Below are positions 36,424-45,437 of a DNA stretch of 64,000 bases, piece by piece. The stretch is from Gammaproteobacteria bacterium (lineage in GTDB: Bacteria > Pseudomonadota > Gammaproteobacteria > Nevskiales > Nevskiaceae): assembly GCA_022599775.1 (NCBI GenBank), contig JAHZLQ010000015.1:58318-122317 (forward strand). Direction: 5' to 3'. Position 1 is the stretch's first letter. Every line of letters begins with the position of its first letter. Made by a program: the position numbers and the translations under genes. The notes below the pieces were generated by a model. It saw nothing but the letters and a program-made list of their open reading frames with translations, ran no database searches and had not been told where the DNA came from.

Positions 36424-38985
36424 ATGATCCAGCTTGCCGTTCGGCCCCGCCACCGAGTTCAGTACGCGCGCTTTGCGCGCCCGGCGACGCTGCTGGCTGT
36501 GGCCCTGCTGTTGGGTACATCGAATGCCTTCGCCGATCAGTACCGCAGTGAAGTGCGCGAGTTGCCGCAGACGCCGCCCGAAATCGGTCAGCAGGATCCG
36601 GCGGTGTTGTTGAAGAAAACGCGGGAGCCGTACCCACGCGCCCTGCTGCTGCGCGAGCTGGCTGCACGTGAGGCTGCGGCAGGGCGCTACAGGCAGGCGG
36701 CGGACTATCTCGATCAGGCCCTGGCGACGGGCGCGCTGTCGGGCGTAGCCGCACAGGCGATGCGTGAGGACCTCGCCGGGCTGCGCAGCGCCAGTGGCGA
36801 CCCTGACGCCGTGATCGGCAGCCTGGAGCCGATGCGGCGATCCGGTCGTACGATGTCGCCCGCGCAGCGCGCCGCCCTTGGCGCCGCCTATGCGCGTAAA
36901 CGGCGCTACACCGAAGCCTTGCCCCTGCTGCGCTCGGCGGTGGAGGCGGCCGGCGCCGCCGTGGACCTGTCCTGGCTGCGCGCCCTGCTGGCGGTCCATG
37001 CCGGGCTGGGTGATGACGCCGCGGCGGCCGATCTCGCATTGCGGGTGCTGCGTCGCGCTCCGCAACAGGACCAGTCCTGGCTCGACGCGGCAGCCTGGCA
37101 GCTCAAGGCAAAGCGCGATACGCGCGCCCAGGCTCTGCTGGAACTGGCTGCGCGGCAGGGCATGCTCAGTGAACCGGAACAGCGCATGCAGTTGCTGCGC
37201 CTGACGGCCCGTATCGGGGCACCGTTTCAGGCGGCTTCATTGCTGCGTCGTTGGATCGAAGACGGCACCGTGCCATCGTCGGCTGAGCGGCGGCATCTGC
37301 TGGCCCAGCTCTGGCTCGCCGCGCGCGAAGCGCAGCTCGCGAGCACTGCGATCGAGGCCTCCTTGCAGGATCGAACCGATCCGCAACTGCTGGTGCAGCT
37401 GGCGCAGATCCACATGGATCAGGAGCGCTACGCCGAGGCCGAGCGGGCTTTTGAACGCGCCATCGCCGCCGGTGACGATGGCGCGGACGTACATTTCTCG
37501 CTGGCGATGGCGCGCTATCAGCAGGCCGATATAGACGGTGCGTTGGCCGCACTGAGCAGTGGTCCGCGCGGCGACGCCGCGCAGCAGAAACTGTCGAGGT
37601 CCTGGAGCGACTATCTGCAGTCAGGCCGTGCGCGTGAGCAGGCGATGCGTGCCGCCGTGGAACGACCGGCTCAGCAACGGGGTGCGCCCGACAATCTGCA
37701 GGCACGTCTCGGTGGAGGCTTCGAGGAACGACGCCTTGATGTGACACCGACCGCTACAGGCAGGTCCGGCGATGGGTTGACGCCGGTCGGCGCCGACAGC
37801 CGGGGCAACGCTGATGGCACGATCCCGCCCTGGACCGGAAAAACAGTGTCGGTCAGCGAGCGCGTGCCCGAATTCACGATCAATGCCGCGAATCAGGCGC
37901 GTTATGCCGACAAGCTGGCTCCGGGCTATCGCGCGATGTTCGAGGCCTACCCCGATTTTGCGATGCCGGTTCATGCCAGCCAGCGCAGCGTCGTGTATCC
38001 GCAGGCGATCGAAATCGCCAGCGCCGACAACCTGGAACGCGCGAAGCTCGTGGGTGCGGATACCTTGACCGGCGCGCGCCTGGGCTTTCCGTTCATCCAT
38101 CCACAAACGGGCGTTGAGGTGATGTGGAATCACCGCCTGCGTTGGCGCGGCAATTCCATGGAGCGGCGCACCACCCAGGTGGTGGTGCAGGCGAATGGCG
38201 CCACCAGCAGCCGCATCAAGCAACACGAGCGCCTGCTGGCCCGATACGCCAATCTGGACGCGCCGTCGGATCTGCAGCAGGACAATGTGCTGCTGTACTA
38301 CCTCACTTGGTTTACCGGCAGCGGTGACGACTTTCTGGCTTTGGTGCACGAAACCGCCAATGCGGAGCGGTCGCCGCGCGCGCTGTGGGTACAACCGCCC
38401 GGCGTGCCGCGCCTGTTCCGCCTGCCGCCGGTCGGCTACGACCAAGCGTTTCCGGGTTCCGAGGGCCTGTATTTCGTGGACATGCTGGACATGTACAACG
38501 GCCCGTTCGATCGTTATGTGTGGAAGCTTGCCGGCAAACGCGAGCTGTACCTCCCGTACAACAACCACAAGCTGGCGGAGGGCGACTACGACCCCAGGAC
38601 TCTGCTCAAGCCGGGCCATCTGCCATCGGAAGTCCTGCGCTACGAACTGCACCGTGTCTGGGTGGTCGAGGCCACCGCGCGCGAGGGCACCCGGCACAGT
38701 TTCGGACGCCGTGTGTTCTATGTGGACGAGGACAGCTGGAACGTGGTGTTGGTCGAGAATTACGACCGCGAGGGACGGTTGTGGCGTTTCCAGGAGGGTC
38801 ACCTGAACTATCACCCCGGGATTCGCGCGGCGGACTGTGCGCCGGTAGTGACCTACGACCTCAAGGACGGGCGCTATTTCGTCAACCGGCTACGAGTCGA
38901 CGATCCCGAAGCGCAATTCGACGTGCCCGGTATCGGTGCCAGAGACTTTCTGCCCTCGGCCGTGCGAGGCCGCTATGTTCACTGA
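36424..38985 (+). CDS. TPR-repeat protein fused to a DUF1329 domain
   Basis: 853 residues from the ATG 10 bp after tonB (an overlapping ATG at 36391 is less likely). A signal peptide ends near AFA-DQ. Residues about 60-400 are helical repeats of the TPR kind (AGRYRQAADYLDQAL, QERYAEAERAFERAI). After a linker, residues about 450-850 are a full DUF1329 domain: DGTIPPWTG, ARLGFPFIHP, WNHRLRWRG, ELYLPYNNHKL, ELHRVWVVEA and VFYVDEDSWN, all with counterparts in the free DUF1329 gene at 41427. TPR proteins usually close TonB2 operons, but the DUF1329 half is unexpected. Confidence 0.92.
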   Translation: MIQLAVRPRHRVQYARFARPATLLAVALLLGTSNAFADQYRSEVRELPQTPPEIGQQDPAVLLKKTREPYPRALLLRELAAREAAAGRYRQAADYLDQALATGALSGVAAQAMREDLAGLRSASGDPDAVIGSLEPMRRSGRTMSPAQRAALGAAYARKRRYTEALPLLRSAVEAAGAAVDLSWLRALLAVHAGLGDDAAAADLALRVLRRAPQQDQSWLDAAAWQLKAKRDTRAQALLELAARQGMLSEPEQRMQLLRLTARIGAPFQAASLLRRWIEDGTVPSSAERRHLLAQLWLAAREAQLASTAIEASLQDRTDPQLLVQLAQIHMDQERYAEAERAFERAIAAGDDGADVHFSLAMARYQQADIDGALAALSSGPRGDAAQQKLSRSWSDYLQSGRAREQAMRAAVERPAQQRGAPDNLQARLGGGFEERRLDVTPTATGRSGDGLTPVGADSRGNADGTIPPWTGKTVSVSERVPEFTINAANQARYADKLAPGYRAMFEAYPDFAMPVHASQRSVVYPQAIEIASADNLERAKLVGADTLTGARLGFPFIHPQTGVEVMWNHRLRWRGNSMERRTTQVVVQANGATSSRIKQHERLLARYANLDAPSDLQQDNVLLYYLTWFTGSGDDFLALVHETANAERSPRALWVQPPGVPRLFRLPPVGYDQAFPGSEGLYFVDMLDMYNGPFDRYVWKLAGKRELYLPYNNHKLAEGDYDPRTLLKPGHLPSEVLRYELHRVWVVEATAREGTRHSFGRRVFYVDEDSWNVVLVENYDREGRLWRFQEGHLNYHPGIRAADCAPVVTYDLKDGRYFVNRLRVDDPEAQFDVPGIGARDFLPSAVRGRYVH

Positions 38986-39206
38986 GTCTCAATTGCGAGC
39001 GCTTCGTAAGTGGCGTCCAACACTTTGTAAAATAAACCGTTAGTCGGCCGAACTGTGCCGGCTGTGCACGAAGTTGAGTTCAAGTGGAGTGCGTTGATTT
39101 GATTTGTCTACGGACACCATCGGGAAATATAACTTTTGGTCTATAGCTTTCGGGACCGCTAGAGGAAACCCTATGAGCCTCAGTATCTTCAAGGACATAG
39201 CGGGCA

Positions 39207-39410
39207 GTGTTGCGAGAAACTCTGGCAAGGAATCTCCGCCGGACGCGTATCAGCCTGGGACTCACGCAGGAAGCGTTGGCAGAGGAGTGCGGCCTTCACC
39301 AAACTTATATCAGCGATATCGAGCGCGCCCGGCGCAATGTGACGCTGGACGTGATTCAGCGGCTGTCGATCGCGCTGGACGTCAAGCCCGAGGAGCTGCT
39401 GAGCGACTAA
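39207..39410 (+). CDS. Small XRE-family HTH regulator, possibly frameshifted at its start
   Basis: 67 residues read from a GTG at 39207. The helix-turn-helix (SLGLTQEALAEECGLHQTYI followed by SDIERARRNVTLDVIQRLSIAL) is textbook XRE, like control proteins of restriction systems. The GTG has no ribosome-binding site, whereas an ATG at 39173 with AGGAA upstream begins MSLSIFKDIAGSV in a frame offset by one base. A single indel would join them. The 220 bp upstream are AT-richer than the neighbourhood and hold nothing else I can identify. Confidence 0.7.
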   Translation: MLRETLARNLRRTRISLGLTQEALAEECGLHQTYISDIERARRNVTLDVIQRLSIALDVKPEELLSD

Positions 39411-39434
39411 AATTAGCCTCCACGAAACGATGCT

Positions 39435-39878
39435 TCAACCGAGATAGGTGGTCAACACACGCGAAAGGTCCGGAAAGATCGCGTGCATGTCCGACTCCAC
39501 GCCCTTGCGCAGCTTGTTGTAGAGCGCCTGCAGCGACTTGTGATCGGTGCGGGCGACGCGCGCGTCGGCGACGCCGAGCATCGCCGGGATCGCGCGTTCG
39601 GAATGCTTCTGCAGATAGACGCTAAAATCGCCGGCGCTACTCTGGCTGAACTCCTGATACAGTGGATCGAGCGCTACCGCGAATTCCGGAATCAGCTTGC
39701 GCATGGCGTTGCGCAGGAAATTCGGCTTCGCGGAATTGGCGGTCGAAAGCGCCGCCTTGTACGCCAAGCCTTTGAGGCCGGATCGCTTCGAGACGAAACG
39801 CTCGACCAGTTGAGTGCAATCGTTGATGAGTTCTTCGCGGTGATGGTCCGCGAGCAGCAGATCCGGCAGGCTCGCCAT
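39435..39878 (-). CDS. Conserved hypothetical protein (DUF6918-like)
   Basis: 147 residues, all-helical, without signal or membrane segments. The order DCTQLVERFVSKRSGLKG, AKPNFLRNAMRKLIPEF, ALDPLYQEF, GDFSVYLQKHSERA, MLGVADARVARTD resembles the DUF6918 family, whose function is unknown. It is divergent from the UbiB-like kinase gene with a 32-bp gap. Confidence 0.7.
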   Translation of the reverse strand: MASLPDLLLADHHREELINDCTQLVERFVSKRSGLKGLAYKAALSTANSAKPNFLRNAMRKLIPEFAVALDPLYQEFSQSSAGDFSVYLQKHSERAIPAMLGVADARVARTDHKSLQALYNKLRKGVESDMHAIFPDLSRVLTTYLG

Positions 39879-39910
39879 TGGCCCTCCAGCAGGGGATTTG
39901 ACGGACGTCT

Positions 39911-41290
39911 ATGGACGGAGATGAAAAGCGTCGTAAGCCTAGCATGACGAAGCTCACCACCCGCCCGTTCGAGCGCAATTTGCGCATGGCGCGCCTGGGT
40001 TTCGGCACGGGCGCGAAAATCGCCGCGCATTCCTTCTCGAACCTGTTTCGCGATGCCGACGGGCGCGTGGACGCGGATCGAATTTTTTATGCCCGCGAAG
40101 CGCAGGTGCTGGCCGACGAACTCGGCCAGCTCAAGGGCAGCATCATGAAGGCTGGGCAGATGCTGTCGCTGTACGGACAGTATTTCCTGCCACCCGAAGC
40201 CGTGGATGTGCTGTCCAGCCTGCAGGACGACACCCCGGCAGTCGCCTGGCCAGTGGTGGCGCCCGTACTGGAGCGTGGCCTCGGCAAGCAGCGCCTCGCA
40301 GAGCTTGAGGTCGACGAGCGTCCCTTGGCCGCCGCTTCACTGGGGCAGGCTCATCGAGCCCGGCGCCGCTCGGATGGTGCCGAACTGGTGCTGAAGATTC
40401 AGTACCCCGGCGTGGGCGATGCGATCGAAAGCGACGTCAACACCTTGTCGCGCGTGATCGGCATGACACGCCTGGCACCGCGTGGCCTCGATCTCAACTC
40501 GATCTTTGCCGAAGTGCGCGAGATGCTGCACCGCGAGGTCGACTACGTCGCCGAACGGCGTTTCACCGAGGATTTCGGTGAACGGCTGGCCGATGACGAG
40601 CGCTACGTCGTGCCCAAGATCTACCGCGAGTTCTGCAGCGATCAGGTGCTGGCCACCAGTTTCGAGCCGGGCGAGGGTGCTCGCGCCAAGGCCGTGCAGT
40701 CGCTACCGCAGTCGGTGCGAAACGAGCTGGCCCTGAACTTCCTGGATCTGTTCCTGATCGAATTCTTCGACTGGGGAATGGTCCAGACCGACCCCCATTT
40801 CGGCAATTACCGGATTCGCCAGGAAGCCGGACACCCACGCATCGTATTGCTGGATTTCGGTGCCACGCGCGTTTTCGGGCGCGGCTTTGTCGACGGCTAT
40901 CGCAGCATCGTCGCCGGAGCGCTGGCGCGTGATGCGGCACGTGTCATCGATGGCGCCAGGGCGATCGGCCTGATGGACGATGCGTTTCCGCAGAACGTGG
41001 TATCCGCCTTCGTCGATTTGTGCGAGTTGATCGTGGAGCCGTTCCGGGAGCCCCATGACGCCGGCGATGGCCAGCAATGGTTCAATGCCCAGGGAGCTTA
41101 TCGTTGGGCCGAGAGCGATCTGCTCAAGCGCGTTACCACCCGCGCCAGTCGCAACGCCCTGTCGCGGTACTTCAGAGTGCCTCCACGTGAAATCGTGTTC
41201 CTGCACCGCCGCCTGGCGGGTGCTTTCATCATGGCGGCCACGCTCGGTGCCGAAGTGTCGGCGCGTGAACGATTGCTGGCGCGGCTCTGA
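39911..41290 (+). CDS. ABC1/AarF/UbiB-family atypical kinase
   Basis: 459 residues. The N-terminal extension has the KxGQ motif (LKGSIMKAGQMLSLYGQYF), followed by the Ala-rich loop AAASLGQAHRA, the lysine in LVLKIQYPGV, the catalytic segment QTDPHFGNYRI and the metal-binding DFGATR. No C-terminal membrane helices of true UbiB are evident, so this is a soluble ABC1/COQ8 relative, probably an ATPase affecting lipid or quinone metabolism. The start at 39911 is uncertain; 39944 (MTKLTTRPF) is an alternative. Confidence 0.9.
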   Translation: MDGDEKRRKPSMTKLTTRPFERNLRMARLGFGTGAKIAAHSFSNLFRDADGRVDADRIFYAREAQVLADELGQLKGSIMKAGQMLSLYGQYFLPPEAVDVLSSLQDDTPAVAWPVVAPVLERGLGKQRLAELEVDERPLAAASLGQAHRARRRSDGAELVLKIQYPGVGDAIESDVNTLSRVIGMTRLAPRGLDLNSIFAEVREMLHREVDYVAERRFTEDFGERLADDERYVVPKIYREFCSDQVLATSFEPGEGARAKAVQSLPQSVRNELALNFLDLFLIEFFDWGMVQTDPHFGNYRIRQEAGHPRIVLLDFGATRVFGRGFVDGYRSIVAGALARDAARVIDGARAIGLMDDAFPQNVVSAFVDLCELIVEPFREPHDAGDGQQWFNAQGAYRWAESDLLKRVTTRASRNALSRYFRVPPREIVFLHRRLAGAFIMAATLGAEVSARERLLARL

Positions 41291-41350
41291 ACCGCCGGTC
41301 TCGCCTGAATCCCTGCTGAATCAAGTGTGTAGGCAATTTCTTACTTTAAG

Positions 41351-41380
41351 TTGGCGCGACCTGCATTGGTCCGATAGGAT
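41351..41380 (+). promoter_or_regulatory. Possible sigma-70 promoter of the DUF1329 gene
   Basis: TTGGCG and TAGGAT are separated by 18 bp and lie 47 bp before the DUF1329 start. The match is moderate. Confidence 0.3.
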
Positions 41381-41426
41381 CGCCCGACCCTAAATTTCAA
41401 ATGCTCAGAAACCCGGAGGAGGGTTT

Positions 41427-42782
41427 ATGAAGACCACACTCATTGCAGGTTCCCTTGGATTCGCTGCGACTCTGTTTGCTGCGGGGCCGGCCCTGGCGGC
41501 CGTGTCGGCGCAGGAAGCAGCACGCCTAGGCAAGGAGCTGACGCCGATCGGGGCCGAGAAGGCCGGCAACAAGGACGGCACGATTCCAGAATGGACGCCG
41601 GGCGAGCAGGACGGCGATCTCAGTGGCGAGTATCCGCATAACGACGATATCGACGGTGAGAAGCCGACGTTCACGATCACCAAGGCCAATATGGCCAAGT
41701 ACGCCGATAAGCTCACCGAGGGACACAAGGAGCTGTTGGGGCGCTATGACGATTACAAGATGAACGTGTATCCGTCCTACCGTTTTGTCGCCTTCCCCGA
41801 TGAGATCTACGATGCGACTCAGAAGAATGCGACGACTGCGGAGCTGGTTGCGCCGGACCGCCCGCAGGGCGCAACGCTCGGGTTCCCGTTCCCGATCCCG
41901 AAATCCGGCGCCGAGCCGATCTGGAACCACAAGCTCAAATGGCGCGGCGAAGGCGTGCGGCGCTACAACAATCAGATGATCGTGCGCCCGAATCAGCCGA
42001 TGCAGCTCACCAAGCTGATCGAGGACGTGCAGTTCGCCTATGCCAGCATGGAGAATCCGCAGGAACTGAAGGACGGGACGCCGTATCTGTATTACCTGTC
42101 CGAGACGGTGGCGCCGCCGCGACTCGCGGGTCAGTACATTCTGGTGCACGACAAGACCGGCACCGGCAACGAAGGCCGCTCTGCCTGGCTGTACAACCCC
42201 GGATTCCGCCGCATTCGCCGCGCACCGGCGGTGTGCTGCGACAATCCCTACGAGGGCACCGAGGGTTATCAGTTCTACGATCAGGTCGACATGTTCAACG
42301 GCATTCTCGACTACTACGACTGGAAGTTGCTCGGCAAGAAGGAAATGTACATTCCTTACAACGACAACAAGATCGCCGGCGACAAGGTCACCTATAAGGA
42401 GATCGCGACACCGAACCACATCAACCAGGACCTGCCGCGCTATGAGCTGCATCGCGTCTGGGTGGTGGAAGCCAACAACAAGCCGGGCCTGCGCCACAAG
42501 ATCAAGAAGCGCGTGTTCTACATCGACGAGGACAGCTGGAATATCGTTGCCGTCGACAACTACGACCAGCGCGATGAGCTGTGGCAGTTCCAGGAAGGAC
42601 ACCTGACGGTCGCACCGAATGTGCAGTCGGCCGGCACCGTGCCGGAGGTGATCTACCACTTCGACTCCGGTGTCTATTTCGTGACGGCGGCCTTCAACGA
42701 GGACGAGCCGTACGACTTCGAGGTCAACTTCAGCAAGAACCACTTCACCGCGTCATCGGTGCAGAAGAACTCGTCGAAGTAG
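41427..42782 (+). CDS. DUF1329 family exported protein
   Basis: 451 residues with a strong ribosome-binding site (GGAGGAGGG) and a signal peptide cleaved near ALA-AV. The DUF1329 motifs are complete: NKDGTIPEWTPG, TLGFPFPIPKSG, IWNHKLKWRG, MYIPYNDNKIAG, YELHRVWVVEA, VFYIDEDSWNIVAVD and WQFQEGHL. The family is predicted to adopt a LolB-like lipid-binding half-barrel and is usually found near DUF1302 barrels and MMPL exporters; its biochemical role is not settled. It has its own terminator, so it is a single-gene unit. Confidence 0.93.
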   Translation: MKTTLIAGSLGFAATLFAAGPALAAVSAQEAARLGKELTPIGAEKAGNKDGTIPEWTPGEQDGDLSGEYPHNDDIDGEKPTFTITKANMAKYADKLTEGHKELLGRYDDYKMNVYPSYRFVAFPDEIYDATQKNATTAELVAPDRPQGATLGFPFPIPKSGAEPIWNHKLKWRGEGVRRYNNQMIVRPNQPMQLTKLIEDVQFAYASMENPQELKDGTPYLYYLSETVAPPRLAGQYILVHDKTGTGNEGRSAWLYNPGFRRIRRAPAVCCDNPYEGTEGYQFYDQVDMFNGILDYYDWKLLGKKEMYIPYNDNKIAGDKVTYKEIATPNHINQDLPRYELHRVWVVEANNKPGLRHKIKKRVFYIDEDSWNIVAVDNYDQRDELWQFQEGHLTVAPNVQSAGTVPEVIYHFDSGVYFVTAAFNEDEPYDFEVNFSKNHFTASSVQKNSSK

Positions 42783-42798
42783 TCTTTCGCGGGACCAA

Positions 42799-42833
42799 GG
42801 CCGCCGGCAGCTCATGCCGGCGGCCTTTTCTTT
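42799..42833 (+). terminator. Rho-independent terminator after the DUF1329 gene
   Basis: GGCCGCCGGCA-GCTCA-TGCCGGCGGCC is a perfect 11-bp stem with a 5-nt loop, followed by TTTTCTTT. Confidence 0.95.
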
Positions 42834-42924
42834 GCATGAGAGCTGGCACAATCCGCGGCGGGCAGCGGGCAGCGGCCAGCGACAATGACCCGGCAAACAG
42901 ACACAACATGGGGAACACACTTCA

Positions 42925-43416
42925 ATGCTGAACTTCGACGAATCCTTGCAGCTCGGCGGCAATCGCGAGCGCTTCTTTCGAATGCTGCAGGACAAGACCT
43001 TTTTTGAGCGTAAATACAAGGACATGCGACTGCAGACCGCCGAGGTGCTGGAGCACGAGGTCATCGGGGAGGTGGTCAAGGTGACGGTGCGCTACTCGGC
43101 TCCGCTGGGGAAGTCCTTGCCACCGATTGCGCAGAAATTCGTGGGCGACGAGATTGTCATCACCCAGTACGAGCAATGGGATTTCTCCACCGGTCAGGCC
43201 AACATGCGGCAGGAAGTCCGCAACGCGCCCGCCAAGATCGGGTCGGATATCGAGTTCAGCGAGTCTGCCGAGGGCGTACAGGTGGAGATGCATTGGCACG
43301 TCAATGTGAGCGTGCCGATGATCGGCGCCAAGCTGGAAAAAATGATCGGTGACACCTTGCGCATGATGATGAAGGCTGAGTTCCGCTCGTCGCGCAAGCT
43401 GCTCGCCGAATACTGA
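42925..43416 (+). CDS. DUF2505 family protein
   Basis: 163 residues. It is an SRPBCC-like domain: LNFDESLQLGGNRERFFRML at the start, EVVKVTVRYSAP, KFVGDEIVITQYEQWDF, GSDIEFSESAEGVQVEMHWH and a final helix KLEKMIGDTLRMMMKAEF. This pattern corresponds to DUF2505. Function unknown; the fold suggests binding of a hydrophobic ligand. It is followed 14 bp later by a DUF2970 gene. Confidence 0.82.
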   Translation: MLNFDESLQLGGNRERFFRMLQDKTFFERKYKDMRLQTAEVLEHEVIGEVVKVTVRYSAPLGKSLPPIAQKFVGDEIVITQYEQWDFSTGQANMRQEVRNAPAKIGSDIEFSESAEGVQVEMHWHVNVSVPMIGAKLEKMIGDTLRMMMKAEFRSSRKLLAEY

Positions 43417-43430
43417 GCCGGGGGTACCTC

Positions 43431-43649
43431 ATGCATTCCGTTGACCGGTCGTCGCCGGGGCTGTTCGATCAGCTTCTGAGCGTGCTCGCGGCCTTCTTCG
43501 GCGTCCAGAGCCGACGCAACCGCGAACGCGATTTCAAGCATGGTAAAGCCATCAACTTCGTGATTCTCGGCGTGGTGATGACTATCGTGTTTGTGATCGT
43601 GCTGGCGCTGGTTGTCAAGCTCGTGTTGCGTAGTGCCGGAGTCAGCTGA
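43431..43649 (+). CDS. DUF2970 small membrane protein
   Basis: 72 residues. The motif SVLAAFFGVQSRRNRERDFKHG is nearly the family consensus for DUF2970, followed by one membrane helix (FVILGVVMTIVFVIVLALVV). GGGGTACCTC precedes the ATG. It converges with metW. Function unknown. Confidence 0.88.
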   Translation: MHSVDRSSPGLFDQLLSVLAAFFGVQSRRNRERDFKHGKAINFVILGVVMTIVFVIVLALVVKLVLRSAGVS

Positions 43650-43664
43650 GGGCGCGCGAGGACA

Positions 43665-44279
43665 TTACGCCGCGGCGGGTATGGCGCCCTTGAGCATGTA
43701 CAGCGCGCTTTCGGCGAATAGGTTGGGGATGGATCTCGAAAGCCAGCCCTGGCGCTGCGCCGGCCCGGTGAAATTGCGTCGCAATATCGACCAGGCCTGC
43801 TCGTGGCACAGGGCTTCGAAGTCGTTGACCGTGCACAGGTGGATGTTTTCAGTGGAGTACCAGCGGCTCGGCAGGGCCGGCGTCATCGGCATGCGTCCGC
43901 GTACGAGCTGGGTTCGTGCACGCCAGTGGCCGAAGTTGGGAAACGTCAGCACGCCGACCTGGCCGACCCTGAGGATTTCCCGGATGGCGAGATCGGGATG
44001 CTGCAGGGCCTGTAGCGCCTGCGACATGACCACGTAGTCGAACGATTGGTCTCCGAACTCCTCGAGGCCGGCGTCGATGTCGGCTTCGATGACATTGACG
44101 CCATTTTCGATACAGCGCAGCACGTTGGCCGGATCGATCTCCAGGCCGTAGCCCGAGACGTCGCGGCTCTGCATCAGGTGCGCAAGCAGCGCACCGTCGC
44201 CGCAGCCGAGGTCGAGCACACGGGCGCCGGGCTCGATCCATTCGGCGATGATCCGCAGTTCCGGGCGCAGCGCGATCAT
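43665..44279 (-). CDS. metW: Methionine biosynthesis protein MetW
   Basis: 204 residues with a class I methyltransferase-like fold. [17 protein letters not shown] is the SAM-type glycine loop, and [24 protein letters not shown] and [12 protein letters not shown] are MetW signatures. MetW is encoded next to MetX and in other species is needed for full homoserine acyltransferase activity, probably as a partner protein. Its ATG overlaps the metX stop by 4 bp. Confidence 0.95.
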   Translation of the reverse strand: MIALRPELRIIAEWIEPGARVLDLGCGDGALLAHLMQSRDVSGYGLEIDPANVLRCIENGVNVIEADIDAGLEEFGDQSFDYVVMSQALQALQHPDLAIREILRVGQVGVLTFPNFGHWRARTQLVRGRMPMTPALPSRWYSTENIHLCTVNDFEALCHEQAWSILRRNFTGPAQRQGWLSRSIPNLFAESALYMLKGAIPAAA

Positions 44280-45436
44280 GCGCCGACCTCGAGCGCCACA
44301 CGGTTCAGGTAGGCGCGCAACAGCTGGTGATACTCCGGCAAGGGCATCAGGAAGTCGTCGTGTCCCAGTTGCGATTCGATCAGGGCATAGCTGACGTTCT
44401 TGCCGGCCGCGACCAGGGCCTGCACGATTTCGCGCGAGCGTTCCGGCGAGAAGCGCCAGTCTGCCTCGAACGCCAGGACGAAGAAGCGGGCGCTGGCATG
44501 CGACAGCGCGGCCACCAGATCATCACCGTAGTCGCGGGCCGGGTCGAAATAGTCCAGAGCCTTGGTCATCAGCAGGTAGGTGTTCGCATCGAAGCGATCC
44601 ACGAACTGCTGGCCCTGATAACGAAGATAGCTTTCGACCTCGAACTCGACTTCGTAGTTGAACTGCATGTGGCCACCGCGCAGCACCCGTCCGAATTTGG
44701 CGCGCATCGCCTCGTCGGAGAGGTAGGTGATGTGCCCGAGCATGCGCGCCAGCTTGAGCCCGCGCGAAGGCACCGTGCCGTGCTCGTAAAAGTGGCCGTC
44801 GTGAAAGTCCGGGTCTGACAGGATGGCCTGACGCGCGATTTCATTGAAGGCAATGTTCTGCGCCGAAAGCTTGGGCGCCGCAGCGATGACGATGGCGTGC
44901 CGGATGCGTTCCGGCAGATCGATCGCCCACTGCATGATCTGCATGCCACCCAGGCTGCCGCCAATGCCGGCCGCCCATTGCCGGATGCCCAGATGATCGG
45001 CCAGCAAGGCCTGGGAGCGCACCCAGTCGCGAACGGTGACGATGGGGAAGTCTGGCCCCCAGTGCTTGCCGGAGTCCGGATTGATGGTTCCCGGCCCGGT
45101 GGAGCCGCGACAGCCGCCAAGGTTGTTGAGGCACACCACGAAGAAGCGATCGGTATCGATCGGCCGCCCCGGCCCGATGCAGTTGTCCCACCAGCCCGGC
45201 TTGCGGTCGCCGGCAGCATGGAAGCCGGCGGCATGATGGTCACCGGACAGTGCGTGGCAGATCAGAATGGCGTTGCTACGGTCGGCATTGAGCCGGCCAT
45301 AGGTTTCCACCATCAGCTCGTGCTGCGCCAGGGTGCGGCCGCAGTCCAGCAACAGTGGCGCATCCAGCGTGATGCGCTGCGGTACGACGATGCCGAGGCC
45401 GCCGAATTCCTCCGGCTCGGGGGACGAATCGTTCAC
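44276..45436 (-). CDS. metX: Homoserine O-acyltransferase MetX
   Basis: 386 residues of the alpha/beta-hydrolase fold. The nucleophile serine is in GGSLGGMQ (about residue 160), the aspartate in [12 protein letters not shown] and the histidine in [22 protein letters not shown] is the conserved loop before the elbow. It acylates homoserine in the first committed step to methionine; acetyl or succinyl specificity cannot be fixed by eye, though gammaproteobacterial MetX beside MetW is often a succinyltransferase. One base separates it from yggT. Confidence 0.94.
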   Translation of the reverse strand: MNDSSPEPEEFGGLGIVVPQRITLDAPLLLDCGRTLAQHELMVETYGRLNADRSNAILICHALSGDHHAAGFHAAGDRKPGWWDNCIGPGRPIDTDRFFVVCLNNLGGCRGSTGPGTINPDSGKHWGPDFPIVTVRDWVRSQALLADHLGIRQWAAGIGGSLGGMQIMQWAIDLPERIRHAIVIAAAPKLSAQNIAFNEIARQAILSDPDFHDGHFYEHGTVPSRGLKLARMLGHITYLSDEAMRAKFGRVLRGGHMQFNYEVEFEVESYLRYQGQQFVDRFDANTYLLMTKALDYFDPARDYGDDLVAALSHASARFFVLAFEADWRFSPERSREIVQALVAAGKNVSYALIESQLGHDDFLMPLPEYHQLLRAYLNRVALEVGA

Positions 45437-45437
45437 T

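Noticed and set aside
39207..39410. Control protein of a restriction-modification system
   Set aside because: The HTH resembles C proteins, but no methyltransferase or endonuclease gene is nearby.
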